Positions 21,243 to 29,992 of a stretch of DNA of 64,000 nucleotides are shown piece after piece. How positions within the stretch are numbered: position 1 is the stretch's first letter; each line of letters opens with the position of its first letter. Location of the stretch: the NCBI GenBank assembly GCA_017991675.1, contig JAGOQB010000006.1:124001-188000 (forward strand), given 5' to 3'. The position numbers and the translations under genes were made by a program. The stretch comes from Phenylobacterium sp. Its GTDB lineage: Bacteria > Pseudomonadota > Alphaproteobacteria > Caulobacterales > Caulobacteraceae. A model generated the notes under the pieces. That model was not told the DNA's origin, did not search any database, and was given only the letters and a program-made list of their open reading frames with translations.

Positions 21243-22250
21243 ATGTCGCAGAATGCTCCTCGCACCACCCGCTGCCTCGTCCTGGGTTCCGGCCCGGCCG
21301 GCTACACCGCCGCCATCTACGCCGCGCGCGCCCTGCTCAAACCGGTGCTGATCGCCGGCATCCAACCGGGCGGACAGCTGACGATCACGACCGACGTCGA
21401 GAACTATCCGGGCTTCGCCGACGTCATCCAGGGTCCGTGGCTGATGGAGCAGATGCAGGCCCAGGCGGCGCACGTCGGGACCGAGATCATCAACGACATC
21501 GTCATCAAGGCCGACCTCAGCCAGCGCCCGTTCCGCCTCGAATGCGATAGCGGCGAGGTCTGGCTGGCCGAGACCCTGATCATCGCCACCGGCGCCCAGG
21601 CCAAGTGGCTGGGCCTGGAGACCGAGCAGAAGTTCCAGGGCTTCGGCGTCTCGGCCTGCGCCACCTGCGACGGCTTCTTCTATCGCGGCAAGGAAGTCGT
21701 GGTGGTCGGCGGCGGCAACACCGCCGTCGAAGAAGCGCTGTTCCTGACCAACTTCGCCGCCAAGGTCACCGTCGTGCACCGCCGCGACGAGTTCCGCGCC
21801 GAGAAGATCCTGCAGGAGCGCCTGTTCGCCCACCCGAAGATCGAGGTCATCTGGAACGTCGCCATCGACGAGGTCGTCGGCACTTCCGAACCGCTCGGCG
21901 TCACCGGCGTCAAGCTGAAGGACGTGAACACCGGCGAGGTCCGCGAAATCCCCGCCGACGGCGTCTTCATCGCCATCGGCCACGCCCCGGCCTCCGAACT
22001 CTTCAAGGGCCAGCTGGAAATGGACGGCTCGGGCTACCTGAAGGTCATCCCCGGCAGCGCCGCCACCGCGATCAAGGGCGTCTACGCCGCCGGCGACGTC
22101 ACCGACGACGTCTATCGCCAGGCCGTCACCGCCGCCGGCATGGGCTGCATGGCGGCGCTGGAAGCGGTAAGACTGCTGGCCGAAGAGGACCACGAGAAGG
22201 CCAAGCACCCGATCAGCCATCACGAGGCCCAGCGCATCGGCGCCTGGTGA
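21243..22250 (+). CDS. trxB: Thioredoxin-disulfide reductase
   Basis: 335-residue FAD/NADPH flavoenzyme that reduces thioredoxin. The FAD-binding site is VLGSGPAGYTAAIYAARA, the redox pair is CATCDG (Cys139, Cys142), the NADPH site VVVVGGGNTAVEEALFL, and the second FAD site GVYAAGDVTDDVYRQAVTAAGMGCMAAL. Length and order are standard. It lies 77 bases after pseG and 81 bases before the MurA-like gene. Confidence 0.97.
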   Translation: MSQNAPRTTRCLVLGSGPAGYTAAIYAARALLKPVLIAGIQPGGQLTITTDVENYPGFADVIQGPWLMEQMQAQAAHVGTEIINDIVIKADLSQRPFRLECDSGEVWLAETLIIATGAQAKWLGLETEQKFQGFGVSACATCDGFFYRGKEVVVVGGGNTAVEEALFLTNFAAKVTVVHRRDEFRAEKILQERLFAHPKIEVIWNVAIDEVVGTSEPLGVTGVKLKDVNTGEVREIPADGVFIAIGHAPASELFKGQLEMDGSGYLKVIPGSAATAIKGVYAAGDVTDDVYRQAVTAAGMGCMAALEAVRLLAEEDHEKAKHPISHHEAQRIGAW

Positions 22251-22330
22251 CCACCTGACAGCGTCGACGAGTTCAACTTAGCGGGCGGCCGCCGGCCGCC
22301 CCATCCCGAAAGACGAGGCCACGCGCCGCC

Positions 22331-23629
22331 ATGACGAACCTGATCGTGCGAGGCGGCCGCGCCTTGCGTGGAACCATCACGCCGTCCGCCAACAAGAACG
22401 CCGTCCTGCCGGTGCTCTGCGCCACCCTGCTGAGCGACGAGCCGATCGTCCTGCACCGGGTGCCGGACATCACCGACGTCCGCAAGCTGCTGGATTTCTT
22501 CGGAAAGCTCGGCTCGTCGGTCGAAATGGACTACGCCACCGGCACGCTGCGGCTGCACCACGGCCGCGACCTGGACCCGAAGTCGGCGCACCTGCCGCTG
22601 GGCATGCGCTCGTCGATCATGCTGATCCCGGCCCTGCTGCACCGCTTCGGCCGCGCCAGCCTGGAAGAGGACGTCACCGGCTGCACCCTCGGCTCGCGTG
22701 AGATCGATCCGCACATCGAGGTGTTCCGCGCCTTCGGGGCCGAGGTCACCAGCGAACCCGGCGCGACGGTGATCACCGCGGGCAAGGGCTTCACCGCCAC
22801 CCAGCACTGGCTCGACTACGCCTCGGTGACCACCACCGAGAACTTCGTGCTCTGCGCGGCCACCGCCAAGGGCCTATCGCGCCTGACCAACGCCGCCTGC
22901 GAGCCGCACGTGCAGGAGTTCTGCGAGTTCCTGGCCGGCATGGGCGCGCGCATCCAGGGCGTCGGCGGCTCGCGCCTGACCGTCTCGGGCGTCGACAGCC
23001 TCGGCGGGGTCGAGTTCACCTTCGCCGACGACTTCCACGAGGTCGCCACCTTCCTGGCCATGGGCGCGATCACCGGCGGCGAGATCGCCGTCCAGAACGG
23101 CTCAGTCGAACAGTTCCCGCTGCTGGACCGCACCTTCGCCAAGTTCGGCGTCGAGGTGACCCACGAAAACGGCTTCAGCCGCGCCCGGGTCGACGGCAAG
23201 CTGAAGGTGCGCGAGCCGTTCACCTCGAACATCCTGACCAAGGTCGAGGCCGCGCCCTGGCCGTATGTGCCGGCCGACCTGCTGCCGATCTTCGTGGCCC
23301 TGGGCGTGCGCGCCGAGGGCCAGGTGATGTTCTGGAACAAGGTCTATGACGGCGCGCTCGGCTGGCACTCGGAACTGGGCAAGTTCGGCGCCCACGCCCT
23401 GCTCTGCGACCCGCACCGGCTGATCACCTGGGGCGGCAAGCCGCTGACCCCGGCGACGGTCGACAGCCCCTACATCATCCGCGTGGCCATCGCCCTCTTC
23501 ATGCTCGCCGCCAGCATCGAAGGCGAAAGCACCATCCTCAACGCCTCGCCGATCCAGCGCGCTCACCCGAAGTTCGTCGAGAACCTCAACGCCCTCGGCG
23601 CCGACGTCAGCTGGGTCGCCGGCGACTGA
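22331..23629 (+). CDS. murA: MurA-family UDP-GlcNAc enolpyruvyl transferase, divergent
   Basis: 432 residues, about the usual MurA length. It would transfer enolpyruvate to UDP-GlcNAc, the first committed step of peptidoglycan synthesis. Key positions are kept: Lys-Asn in ANKNAVLPVL, Arg in MRSSIML, the catalytic Cys118 in VTGCTLGSREID with its Arg, and Asp in WPYVPADLLPIF. The sequence around them departs clearly from the common MurA (for example GGCAIG and GFPTDMQAQF), so it is probably a diverged paralogue. The gene is on its own before a palindromic repeat. Its exact substrate is inferred. Confidence 0.75.
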   Translation: MTNLIVRGGRALRGTITPSANKNAVLPVLCATLLSDEPIVLHRVPDITDVRKLLDFFGKLGSSVEMDYATGTLRLHHGRDLDPKSAHLPLGMRSSIMLIPALLHRFGRASLEEDVTGCTLGSREIDPHIEVFRAFGAEVTSEPGATVITAGKGFTATQHWLDYASVTTTENFVLCAATAKGLSRLTNAACEPHVQEFCEFLAGMGARIQGVGGSRLTVSGVDSLGGVEFTFADDFHEVATFLAMGAITGGEIAVQNGSVEQFPLLDRTFAKFGVEVTHENGFSRARVDGKLKVREPFTSNILTKVEAAPWPYVPADLLPIFVALGVRAEGQVMFWNKVYDGALGWHSELGKFGAHALLCDPHRLITWGGKPLTPATVDSPYIIRVAIALFMLAASIEGESTILNASPIQRAHPKFVENLNALGADVSWVAGD

Positions 23630-23642
23630 CGCAGTCCAATTC

Positions 23643-23745
23643 CTCCCCTTCTGGGGGAGGTGGCGCGCGCAGCGCGACGGAGGGGGCCTGCTGTCTCAGC
23701 ATTCCCCCTCAGTCAGCTTCGCTGACAGCTCCCCCAGAAGGGGAG
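23643..23745. repeat. Palindromic intergenic repeat (CTCCCCTTCTGGGGGAG type)
   Basis: A 17-base arm (23643-23659) and its exact complement (23729-23745) flank about 69 bases with secondary stems such as AGTCAGC...GCTGAC. Such CCCCTTCTGGGGGAGGTGGCG elements are frequent between convergent genes in Caulobacterales and related groups. It separates murA from the convergent basic-protein gene. Confidence 0.8.
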
Positions 23746-23748
23746 CAA

Positions 23749-24258
23749 CTAGTTATCCCGCTTGGCCTGGGCGTTCTTGGTCGCCTGCGAGACGCTGCCG
23801 ACCTTGGCCGGGGCGACCTTGGAGGCGGTCTTCTGGTTCGCGACCGGGTTCATCCCCGCGCTGGCGGTCTTGCCCGGCGCCGGACGCGACGAGGCGCCGG
23901 CCGCCCGGCGCATGGCCAGGGCCTTCTTCGCGGCCTCGACATGCGCGGCCCGCGCGTCCTCAACCGCCATCCGATGCGACTGCTTGTTCACCCGCCGCAG
24001 GGCGCTGGCGAACACCTGCTTGCGCTCCTGCAGATGCTCGGCCGTGCCGCTGCCGCGCGGCTCGCCCTTGCCGCGGACCTCGCGGACCTTCTGCCGGGCC
24101 AGGGTGCGCTCCTTGTCGCGCATCGCCCGCAGGCGCTTGCGCGTCTCGGCCAAGTCCTTGGCGTCGAGCTGGGCGATGGCCGGATGATGCGAGGCGCGGA
24201 TGAGTTCGCCTTCGTCGTGGTTGAGCAGGCTGAGTTCGCGGCGGTTGTTGATGGACAT
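23749..24258 (-). CDS. Basic, Lys/Arg/Ala-rich protein of unknown function
   Basis: 169 residues, very basic. The N-terminus is MSINNRRELSLLNHDEGELIRASHHPAIAQL. A helical middle full of Arg/Lys/Glu (about residues 30-110) is probably coiled coil. The tail is low-complexity, rich in Lys, Ala, Pro and Thr. There is no signal peptide or membrane segment, so nucleic-acid binding is possible but unproven. It has no recognised family, though an alphaproteobacterial conserved hypothetical is likely. Divergent from the deacylase gene, whose leader holds GGGAGGAAG. Confidence 0.6.
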   Translation of the reverse strand: MSINNRRELSLLNHDEGELIRASHHPAIAQLDAKDLAETRKRLRAMRDKERTLARQKVREVRGKGEPRGSGTAEHLQERKQVFASALRRVNKQSHRMAVEDARAAHVEAAKKALAMRRAAGASSRPAPGKTASAGMNPVANQKTASKVAPAKVGSVSQATKNAQAKRDN

Positions 24259-24403
24259 GTCGCCCCTCTCGAGTTGCGCTGGTCTTGTGGAACGCGCCCG
24301 GCGGGCGTGGGTTCAGCAATCCGTCCCGCAGCGGCCGCCGCACCCTCTTGAATGACGCCACGTCACCGTACCTAGTCTTCCAAAAATTTCCTGGGAGGAA
24401 GCC

Positions 24404-26137
24404 ATGTACGATCTGGTCATTCGGCGTGGTCTGGTGGTCGACGGTACCGGCGCTGCGCCCCGTCAGGCCGATGTCGCGGTGTCCGGCGGCGTCATCGCCA
24501 AGGTCGGCGTCATTCCAGAGAAGGGCCGGCGCGAGATCGACGCCGACGGCCTGCTGGTCACCCCCGGCTGGGTCGACATTCACACCCACTACGACGGCCA
24601 GGTGACCTGGGATCCCTACCTCAGCCCCTCCTGCTGGCACGGGGTCACCACCGTAGTCATGGGCAACTGCGGCGTCGGTTTCGCCCCCGCCCGGCCCGAC
24701 CGCCACGAGTGGCTGATCGGCATCATGGAGGCGGTCGAGGACATTCCGGGTTCAGCCCTGGCCGAGGGCATGAAGTGGGATTGGGAGACCTTCCCCGAAT
24801 ACCTCGACAGCCTGGAGCGCAAGCCGCGCGTCCTGGACGTCGCCGCCCAGGCCCCGCACAGCGCCATCCGCGCCTATGTCATGGACGAACGCGGCGCGCG
24901 TAACGAGGTGGCCACCCCCGAGGACATCGCCGAGATGGCCCGCATCACCCGCGAAGCGGTCCAGGCCGGCGCGCTCGGCTTCTCGACCTCGCGCACGGCC
25001 CTGCACCGGACCAAGGACGGTGAAGTGATCCCCGGCACCTTCGCCGGCGCCGACGAGATGATAGGCATCGGCCGCGCCCTCGGCGAGGCCGGCCATGGCG
25101 TCTTCGAACTGGCCTCCGACATGACCATCCCCGAGGACGAGTTCGCCTGGATGGCCGCGTTCGCCAAGGAGACCGGCCTGCCGGTTAACTACAGCCTGCT
25201 GCAGTCGCCGTTCCAGCCCAACAAGTGGCGCGACATGCTGGCCCTGACCGCCCAGGCCCAGGCGCAGGGCGCCAACATCAAGGCCGGCATCGCCTGTCGT
25301 CCGACCGGCATGGTGCTGGGCTGGCAGTCCACGGTGCATCCGTTCATCCGCAAGACCGCCTATCGGGCCATCGCCGCCCTGCCCTTCGCCGAGCGGCTGG
25401 AGCGCCTGCGCGATCCGGCGGTGCGCGAGGCGATCATCACCGAGGTGACGCCCCAGGCGCCGGCCATGGGCGCGCTGCTGCAGGACTTCGGCAACATGTT
25501 CCGCCTGGAGCGCGAGGGCCGGCTGGACTACGAGCCCCGCGCCGAGGATTCCGTCGCCGCCGAGGCCGCGCGCCAGGGCGTCACGCCCGAGGCCGCCGTC
25601 TACGACATGCTCATGGAGAACGAGGGCGCCGGCTATATCTACCTGCCTCTGCTGAACTACGCCGAGCACAGCTTCGACCACATCGTCGAGATGATGCACG
25701 ATCCCAACACCGTGCTCAGCCTGTCGGACGGCGGCGCCCACTGCGGGGTGATCTGCGACGCCAGCTTCCCGACCTACATGCTGACCTACTGGGTGCGCGA
25801 CCGCTCGCGCGGCCAGCGGCTGCCGCTGGAAAAGGTGGTTTCGATGCAGACCCGGGAAACCGCGCAGTTCTATGGCCTGAACGACCGCGGGGTCATCGCA
25901 CCGGGCATGAAGGCCGACCTCAACGTCATCGACTTCGAGGCGCTGCAGATCCACGCGCCGGAGATGGTCTTCGACCTGCCGGCGGACGGCCGCCGCCTGG
26001 TTCAGCGGGCCAGCGGCTATCGCGCCACGGTCGTCGACGGGGTGATCACCTTCGAGCACGGAGAGGCCACCGGCGAAATGCCCGGCAAGCTGATCCGCGG
26101 CCCGCAGGCTGCGCCCGCAGCCCTGGCCGCTGAGTAG
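24404..26137 (+). CDS. N-acyl-D-amino-acid deacylase-type amidohydrolase
   Basis: 577 residues of the amidohydrolase superfamily, D-aminoacylase branch. The metal site is HTHYD (His60, His62), GNCGVG follows, and the late SDGGAHCGVICDASFPTYML carries the catalytic Asp. A C-terminal segment rebuilds the small beta domain (NVIDFEALQIHAPEMVFDLPADG). It would remove N-acyl groups from D-amino acids or related amides; the exact substrate is unknown. GGGAGGAAG precedes the ATG. The GNAT gene follows 21 bases later and is probably co-transcribed. Confidence 0.85.
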   Translation: MYDLVIRRGLVVDGTGAAPRQADVAVSGGVIAKVGVIPEKGRREIDADGLLVTPGWVDIHTHYDGQVTWDPYLSPSCWHGVTTVVMGNCGVGFAPARPDRHEWLIGIMEAVEDIPGSALAEGMKWDWETFPEYLDSLERKPRVLDVAAQAPHSAIRAYVMDERGARNEVATPEDIAEMARITREAVQAGALGFSTSRTALHRTKDGEVIPGTFAGADEMIGIGRALGEAGHGVFELASDMTIPEDEFAWMAAFAKETGLPVNYSLLQSPFQPNKWRDMLALTAQAQAQGANIKAGIACRPTGMVLGWQSTVHPFIRKTAYRAIAALPFAERLERLRDPAVREAIITEVTPQAPAMGALLQDFGNMFRLEREGRLDYEPRAEDSVAAEAARQGVTPEAAVYDMLMENEGAGYIYLPLLNYAEHSFDHIVEMMHDPNTVLSLSDGGAHCGVICDASFPTYMLTYWVRDRSRGQRLPLEKVVSMQTRETAQFYGLNDRGVIAPGMKADLNVIDFEALQIHAPEMVFDLPADGRRLVQRASGYRATVVDGVITFEHGEATGEMPGKLIRGPQAAPAALAAE

Positions 26138-26158
26138 GCCTGGGCCTATGCTCGGCGC

Positions 26159-26656
26159 ATGATCCGCCACGCCCGCCCCGCCGACCACGCCGCTATCCGC
26201 GAGATCGTCGCCGCCGCCTTCGGGCAAGCCGACGAGGCCGATCTCGTCGAGCGGCTGCGCGCCGCCGGCGACGTGATGTTCGAACTGGTCGAGGAGGAGA
26301 ACGGCGAGGTCGTCGGCCACATCCTCTACAGCCGGCTGTGGGCCGACAGCGTGAACCTCTACGCCGCCCTCGCGCCGCTCGCCGTCCGGCCCGACCGCCA
26401 GCGGAGCGGCGTCGGCAAGCGCCTGACCGCCGCCTCGATCGAGACCGCCAAGGACTTCGGCGCCCACGCGGTCATCGTGCTGGGCCACCCCGAGTACTAT
26501 CCGAAGTTCGGCTTCAGCGCGCAGGCCGCCGCCCAGGTGAAATCGCCCTACTCCGGCAGCCCGGCCTTCATGGCCCTGGCGCTCGAGGACGGGGCGCTCG
26601 ACGCCCCCCTGCTGGTCGCCTACCCGGACGCCTTCGGCGGCGGCGAAGGCCACTAG
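26159..26656 (+). CDS. GNAT-family N-acetyltransferase (YhbS-like)
   Basis: 165 residues. The acetyl-CoA site is LAVRPDRQRSGVGKRLTAASIE, and VIVLGHPEYYPKFGFSAQAAAQVKSPY is typical of YhbS/COG3153 proteins. It follows the deacylase gene by 21 bases on the same strand, so its substrate may be an amine released or used nearby; this is inference. No signal or membrane segment is present. Confidence 0.82.
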   Translation: MIRHARPADHAAIREIVAAAFGQADEADLVERLRAAGDVMFELVEEENGEVVGHILYSRLWADSVNLYAALAPLAVRPDRQRSGVGKRLTAASIETAKDFGAHAVIVLGHPEYYPKFGFSAQAAAQVKSPYSGSPAFMALALEDGALDAPLLVAYPDAFGGGEGH

Positions 26657-26710
26657 CAGGCCGCCGCGCCCGCGCTAAGCTGGGCGCCGTCAGCTTTCTG
26701 GAAGGCGGCC

Positions 26711-27868
26711 ATGAAAACCTACCGTATCGGCGTCATCGGGCTTGGCCAGCGCATTGCTCACGTGCTGGCCGCGATGCAGGAGGTCGGCTGGAACCTGCAG
26801 GTCGCCGCGCACGCCGATCCGGCCCCGGTCGGCGCGCCGATCCTGGCCGCCGCCGGCATCGATCCCGGCCCGGCCCTCGCTGATCCCGCCGCGCTGCTGG
26901 CCCAGGGCCCGTACGACCTGGTGATGATCGGCTCGCCCAACCACCTGCACTTCGAGCACCTCAACCTGGCCCTCGACGCCGGCTGGCCGATCTTCGCCGA
27001 GAAGCCGATCGTGCGGACCCAGTCCGAGACCCTGGCCCTGGCCCATCGGCTGGCCGCGGGCGGCGGTCCGCCGCTCTATATCGGTCTGGTCATGCGCTCG
27101 ATGTCGATCGTGCGCGAGACCATCGCGCGGGTCGACGGCGGCCAGCTCGGCCAGGTGATCTCGATTGACGCCACCGAGCACCTGCCGCCCGAGCACGGCG
27201 GCTATCTGGCCCGCAACTGGCGGCGCAAGCAGGCCTATGGCGGCTCGTACCTGCTCGACAAGGTCTGCCACGACTTCGATATCTTCGGCCGCCTGACCGG
27301 CTCGCGGCCGGCCAAGGTCGCCAGCTTCGGCGGCCGCGACATCTTCACCCCCGACCGCGCCGGCCACTACGCCTACAGCGACGGCCAGTTGGCCTACGCC
27401 CTGCGCGACGCCGGCTGGGCCGGCGCCAACGACGCCTTCCACTCCGACATGGACGTCACCGACCACCAGAACGCCCTGGTGCAGTACGAGAACGGCGTGC
27501 GGCTGTCGTTCCACGCCAACAGCCACGTCGCCCTGCCCGAGCGCCGCTGGTACGTGGCCGGGACCGAGGGCACGCTGATCGCCGACCTGGTGCGCAACAA
27601 GCTGATGGTCCGCCGCGCCATGGACCGCGGCAAGCCTGAGCGCATCGACTACGGCGGACGCACCGAGGACAGCCACAACGGCGCCGACCAGGCCATGGCT
27701 CGCGACCTGCTGGCCACCCTGGAAGGGCGTCAGGACTTCCCGGTGACGCCGTTCGAGTCGATGGAGGCCGGGCTGACCGTCATGGCCATCGACGAGGCGA
27801 TGCAGACCGGCGACATGCTCGACTGCGGCCCGATGTGGGCGCGTTACGACGCCGCGCGCGGGGCCTGA
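26711..27868 (+). CDS. Gfo/Idh/MocA-family oxidoreductase
   Basis: 385-residue NAD(P)-dependent sugar oxidoreductase. The N-terminal Rossmann motif is GVIGLGQRIAHVL, FAEKPI supplies the conserved Glu-Lys-Pro, and the C-terminal substrate domain contains SYLLDKVCHDFDIF (the KxxHxxD pattern typical of the family). GGAAGG lies in the leader. Its 3' end overlaps the convergent PIG-L deacetylase by 25 bases. Together the two suggest processing of an amino or acetamido sugar, but the pathway is unknown. Confidence 0.88.
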   Translation: MKTYRIGVIGLGQRIAHVLAAMQEVGWNLQVAAHADPAPVGAPILAAAGIDPGPALADPAALLAQGPYDLVMIGSPNHLHFEHLNLALDAGWPIFAEKPIVRTQSETLALAHRLAAGGGPPLYIGLVMRSMSIVRETIARVDGGQLGQVISIDATEHLPPEHGGYLARNWRRKQAYGGSYLLDKVCHDFDIFGRLTGSRPAKVASFGGRDIFTPDRAGHYAYSDGQLAYALRDAGWAGANDAFHSDMDVTDHQNALVQYENGVRLSFHANSHVALPERRWYVAGTEGTLIADLVRNKLMVRRAMDRGKPERIDYGGRTEDSHNGADQAMARDLLATLEGRQDFPVTPFESMEAGLTVMAIDEAMQTGDMLDCGPMWARYDAARGA

Positions 27869-28620
27869 GGCGGCGCCAGCAGGCTCGCGCCCAGCATCTC
27901 CTGCAGCAGCGGCGTCTTCGGATAGGGGTGATGCCGATACTGGCGAAAGCCCTCGGCGAGCTCGGCCCCGAAATCGCGGGCGCGGCGGCGGGTCCACCGC
28001 TCCATAGAGGCCAGGTGGTCGGGAATGTCGTGCTGGCGCGCCACCCAGGCGTCCTGGCTCACATGGCAGGCCAGCATCGCCTTCTTGGTTTCGAACACCG
28101 CGGAGACGTCGGCGCCGAAGTCGGGAACCGTCCAGACGCCCTCGCGGTCGCGGCCGCCGATCGGGTCCATGAAGTAGAGGTGGGGAATCGCCGCCAGCGG
28201 CGGCGCCTCGCCGGTTGCATAGTTCGGCACCGAGGCCGCGAAGCAGGCGTCGCGCACCAGCAGGCTGACCGCCTCGTGGTCGGGGTGATAGTCGGCCGGC
28301 GAGGCGGTGATCACCACATCGGCCTGCGCCCAGCGGATCAGCTCGGTCACCCGCCGGCGGGTCGGATCGTCGTTGAAGACGCCAAGGTCGGGGACCCCGC
28401 CGCAGCGATACTGCGCGCCGATCAGGGCGCCGGCTCGCGCCGCCTCGGCCTGGCGGATGGCCGAGGTCTCCTGCGGCGCCGTCGCCGTCGAGCCGAGATC
28501 CCCGCCGGTGACGGTGGCGATGCGGATCTGGTGGCCGGCCGCAGCCAGCACCGCGAGCGTCCCGGCGCAGAGGGTTTCAATATCGTCGGGGTGGGCGTGG
28601 ATCGCGAGAACGACGGTCAT
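27844..28620 (-). CDS. PIG-L-family deacetylase
   Basis: 258-residue zinc-dependent N-acetylglucosaminyl deacetylase-like protein (LmbE/PIG-L fold). The signature AHPDDIETLCAGTL is near the N-terminus, and the second zinc-ligand region is ADYHPDHEAVSLLVRDACF. It would deacetylate an N-acetyl sugar conjugate; the exact substrate is unknown. Its stop lies inside the neighbouring oxidoreductase gene. Following genes on this strand include a SleB hydrolase, 11 bases upstream. Confidence 0.88.
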   Translation of the reverse strand: MTVVLAIHAHPDDIETLCAGTLAVLAAAGHQIRIATVTGGDLGSTATAPQETSAIRQAEAARAGALIGAQYRCGGVPDLGVFNDDPTRRRVTELIRWAQADVVITASPADYHPDHEAVSLLVRDACFAASVPNYATGEAPPLAAIPHLYFMDPIGGRDREGVWTVPDFGADVSAVFETKKAMLACHVSQDAWVARQHDIPDHLASMERWTRRRARDFGAELAEGFRQYRHHPYPKTPLLQEMLGASLLAPPQAPRAAS

Positions 28621-28631
28621 GACCGCCGAGC

Positions 28632-29867
28632 TTACTCCTGCAGCGCGCCCGCGCCAGTGTCGGGCGAGGCCTTGTGGGCCGGTGCGTCGGCCGCGCGGGC
28701 CTCGTCGTCCTTGGCCTCCATGGCCGCCAGCGAGCTGTTGATCTCCTGGATTTCCTGGGCGGTCGGCTTGCGCCGCGGGGCATAAAGCGTGCCGAGCACC
28801 CGGGTCCGTTCGCCGCCGGCCGCGGACGCGTCGGCGACATTGTAGGTCCGCACCTCGCCGGCCACGGCCAGGGTGACCTGCCGGCCGCCCCCGATGCCCT
28901 GGGTCTCAGGATTGAGCAGTCCGTTGGTGCGTGCGTCCAGCCCGCCGAGGATCGCCGGCGAGATGAAGGCCTCGCCGCCGGCGTAGCGGCCGGTGAAGGC
29001 TGGCGGCTCTCCCCAGGGACCGGTCCAGCGATAGAAGATGTGCAGCCCGACCTGCTTCATCTTCACCAGGGTCGGCGCCCAGTACGGCGCGACATACTCG
29101 GCGTGATAGTGGGTGGCCGAGCCGACGGACTTGTTGACGTGGCCGGCCAGGGCGCGGCGCGCCACCTCCTGCGCCTGCCGCCACAGGCCCGGTTCGGGCG
29201 CATAGCGGAGCGAGCCGTCGCAGGTGAAGCTGAACTGGCAACCGGTGGTCCGGGCCGAGCCCTGATAAACCACACCGCAGACCGACTTCGGATAGGCCGG
29301 ATGGCGCACCCGGTTCAGCACCACCTGGGCCACCGCCTCCTGGCCGAGCCGCGGCTCGCGGGCGCTTTCGTAATAGACCGCCTCGGCCAGACACTTCTGC
29401 GCCCGGCCCGCATCCTGGCCGCCGGCGTGCAGCACGAACGGCCGCATCGGGCGGATCGGCAGCTTGGAGAACGCCCGCATGGCGTTGATCTCCTCGGCCG
29501 TCTCCACCGAACTGGTGTCGAGCCCGAGATCGGGAATCTTGGAGATGTCGAGGCTGGTCCAGCCGACCGTCCGCCCCCACGGATCGGCCTGCCGGGCCAG
29601 CGGGTCGTGCCGCTTGGCCAGGGCCAGCATCGCCGGGTCCATGTCCGCGGTCAGCCGCGTCAGCCCACGTTCGGAGAAGGTCCGCGCCACCTGCGCCAGG
29701 CCCTGCGACCTCCCGTCGCTGCCGTCAGTGTAGCGTGGGTTCGCGCAGGCAAGCAGTATCACCGCCAACCCGCAGGTCGCCGCCAGGGCCGCAATGAGGC
29801 CGCGCTGGGAGATGATCTGCGACAGTGGCAGCGGCGAAGTCCCGATCTGTTTCAGTCCCGGCTCCAT
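28632..29867 (-). CDS. SleB-type cell-wall hydrolase (Hydrolase_2), paralogue 1
   Basis: 411 residues. An N-terminal membrane anchor (about residues 20-40) precedes the Hydrolase_2 domain (about 150-275). Its core CLAEAVYYESAREPRLGQEAVAQVVLNRVRHPAYPKSVCGVVYQG carries the catalytic Glu, and a late ATHYHAEYVAPYW supplies the second conserved block. It probably cuts peptidoglycan at the outer face of the inner membrane. ATG 29867 was chosen; an in-frame ATG 18 codons earlier overlaps the divergent kinase promoter. A second paralogue lies at 41406-42548. Confidence 0.85.
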   Translation of the reverse strand: MEPGLKQIGTSPLPLSQIISQRGLIAALAATCGLAVILLACANPRYTDGSDGRSQGLAQVARTFSERGLTRLTADMDPAMLALAKRHDPLARQADPWGRTVGWTSLDISKIPDLGLDTSSVETAEEINAMRAFSKLPIRPMRPFVLHAGGQDAGRAQKCLAEAVYYESAREPRLGQEAVAQVVLNRVRHPAYPKSVCGVVYQGSARTTGCQFSFTCDGSLRYAPEPGLWRQAQEVARRALAGHVNKSVGSATHYHAEYVAPYWAPTLVKMKQVGLHIFYRWTGPWGEPPAFTGRYAGGEAFISPAILGGLDARTNGLLNPETQGIGGGRQVTLAVAGEVRTYNVADASAAGGERTRVLGTLYAPRRKPTAQEIQEINSSLAAMEAKDDEARAADAPAHKASPDTGAGALQE

Positions 29868-29992
29868 GCAGCCGGAAACAGGCAAGATAGGGGCCAAACC
29901 CGCCAAGATCGAGTGTTGCACCCATGCGCCCAGGCTCGCATGGTCCTGGGAACGACCCGTTCGGGGCCGGAATCAGCAGAGCGTCCGCCGAC

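Noticed and set aside
24752..26653. 633-codon minus-strand frame opposite the deacylase
   Set aside because: Antisense to a clear amidohydrolase and GNAT; no independent support.
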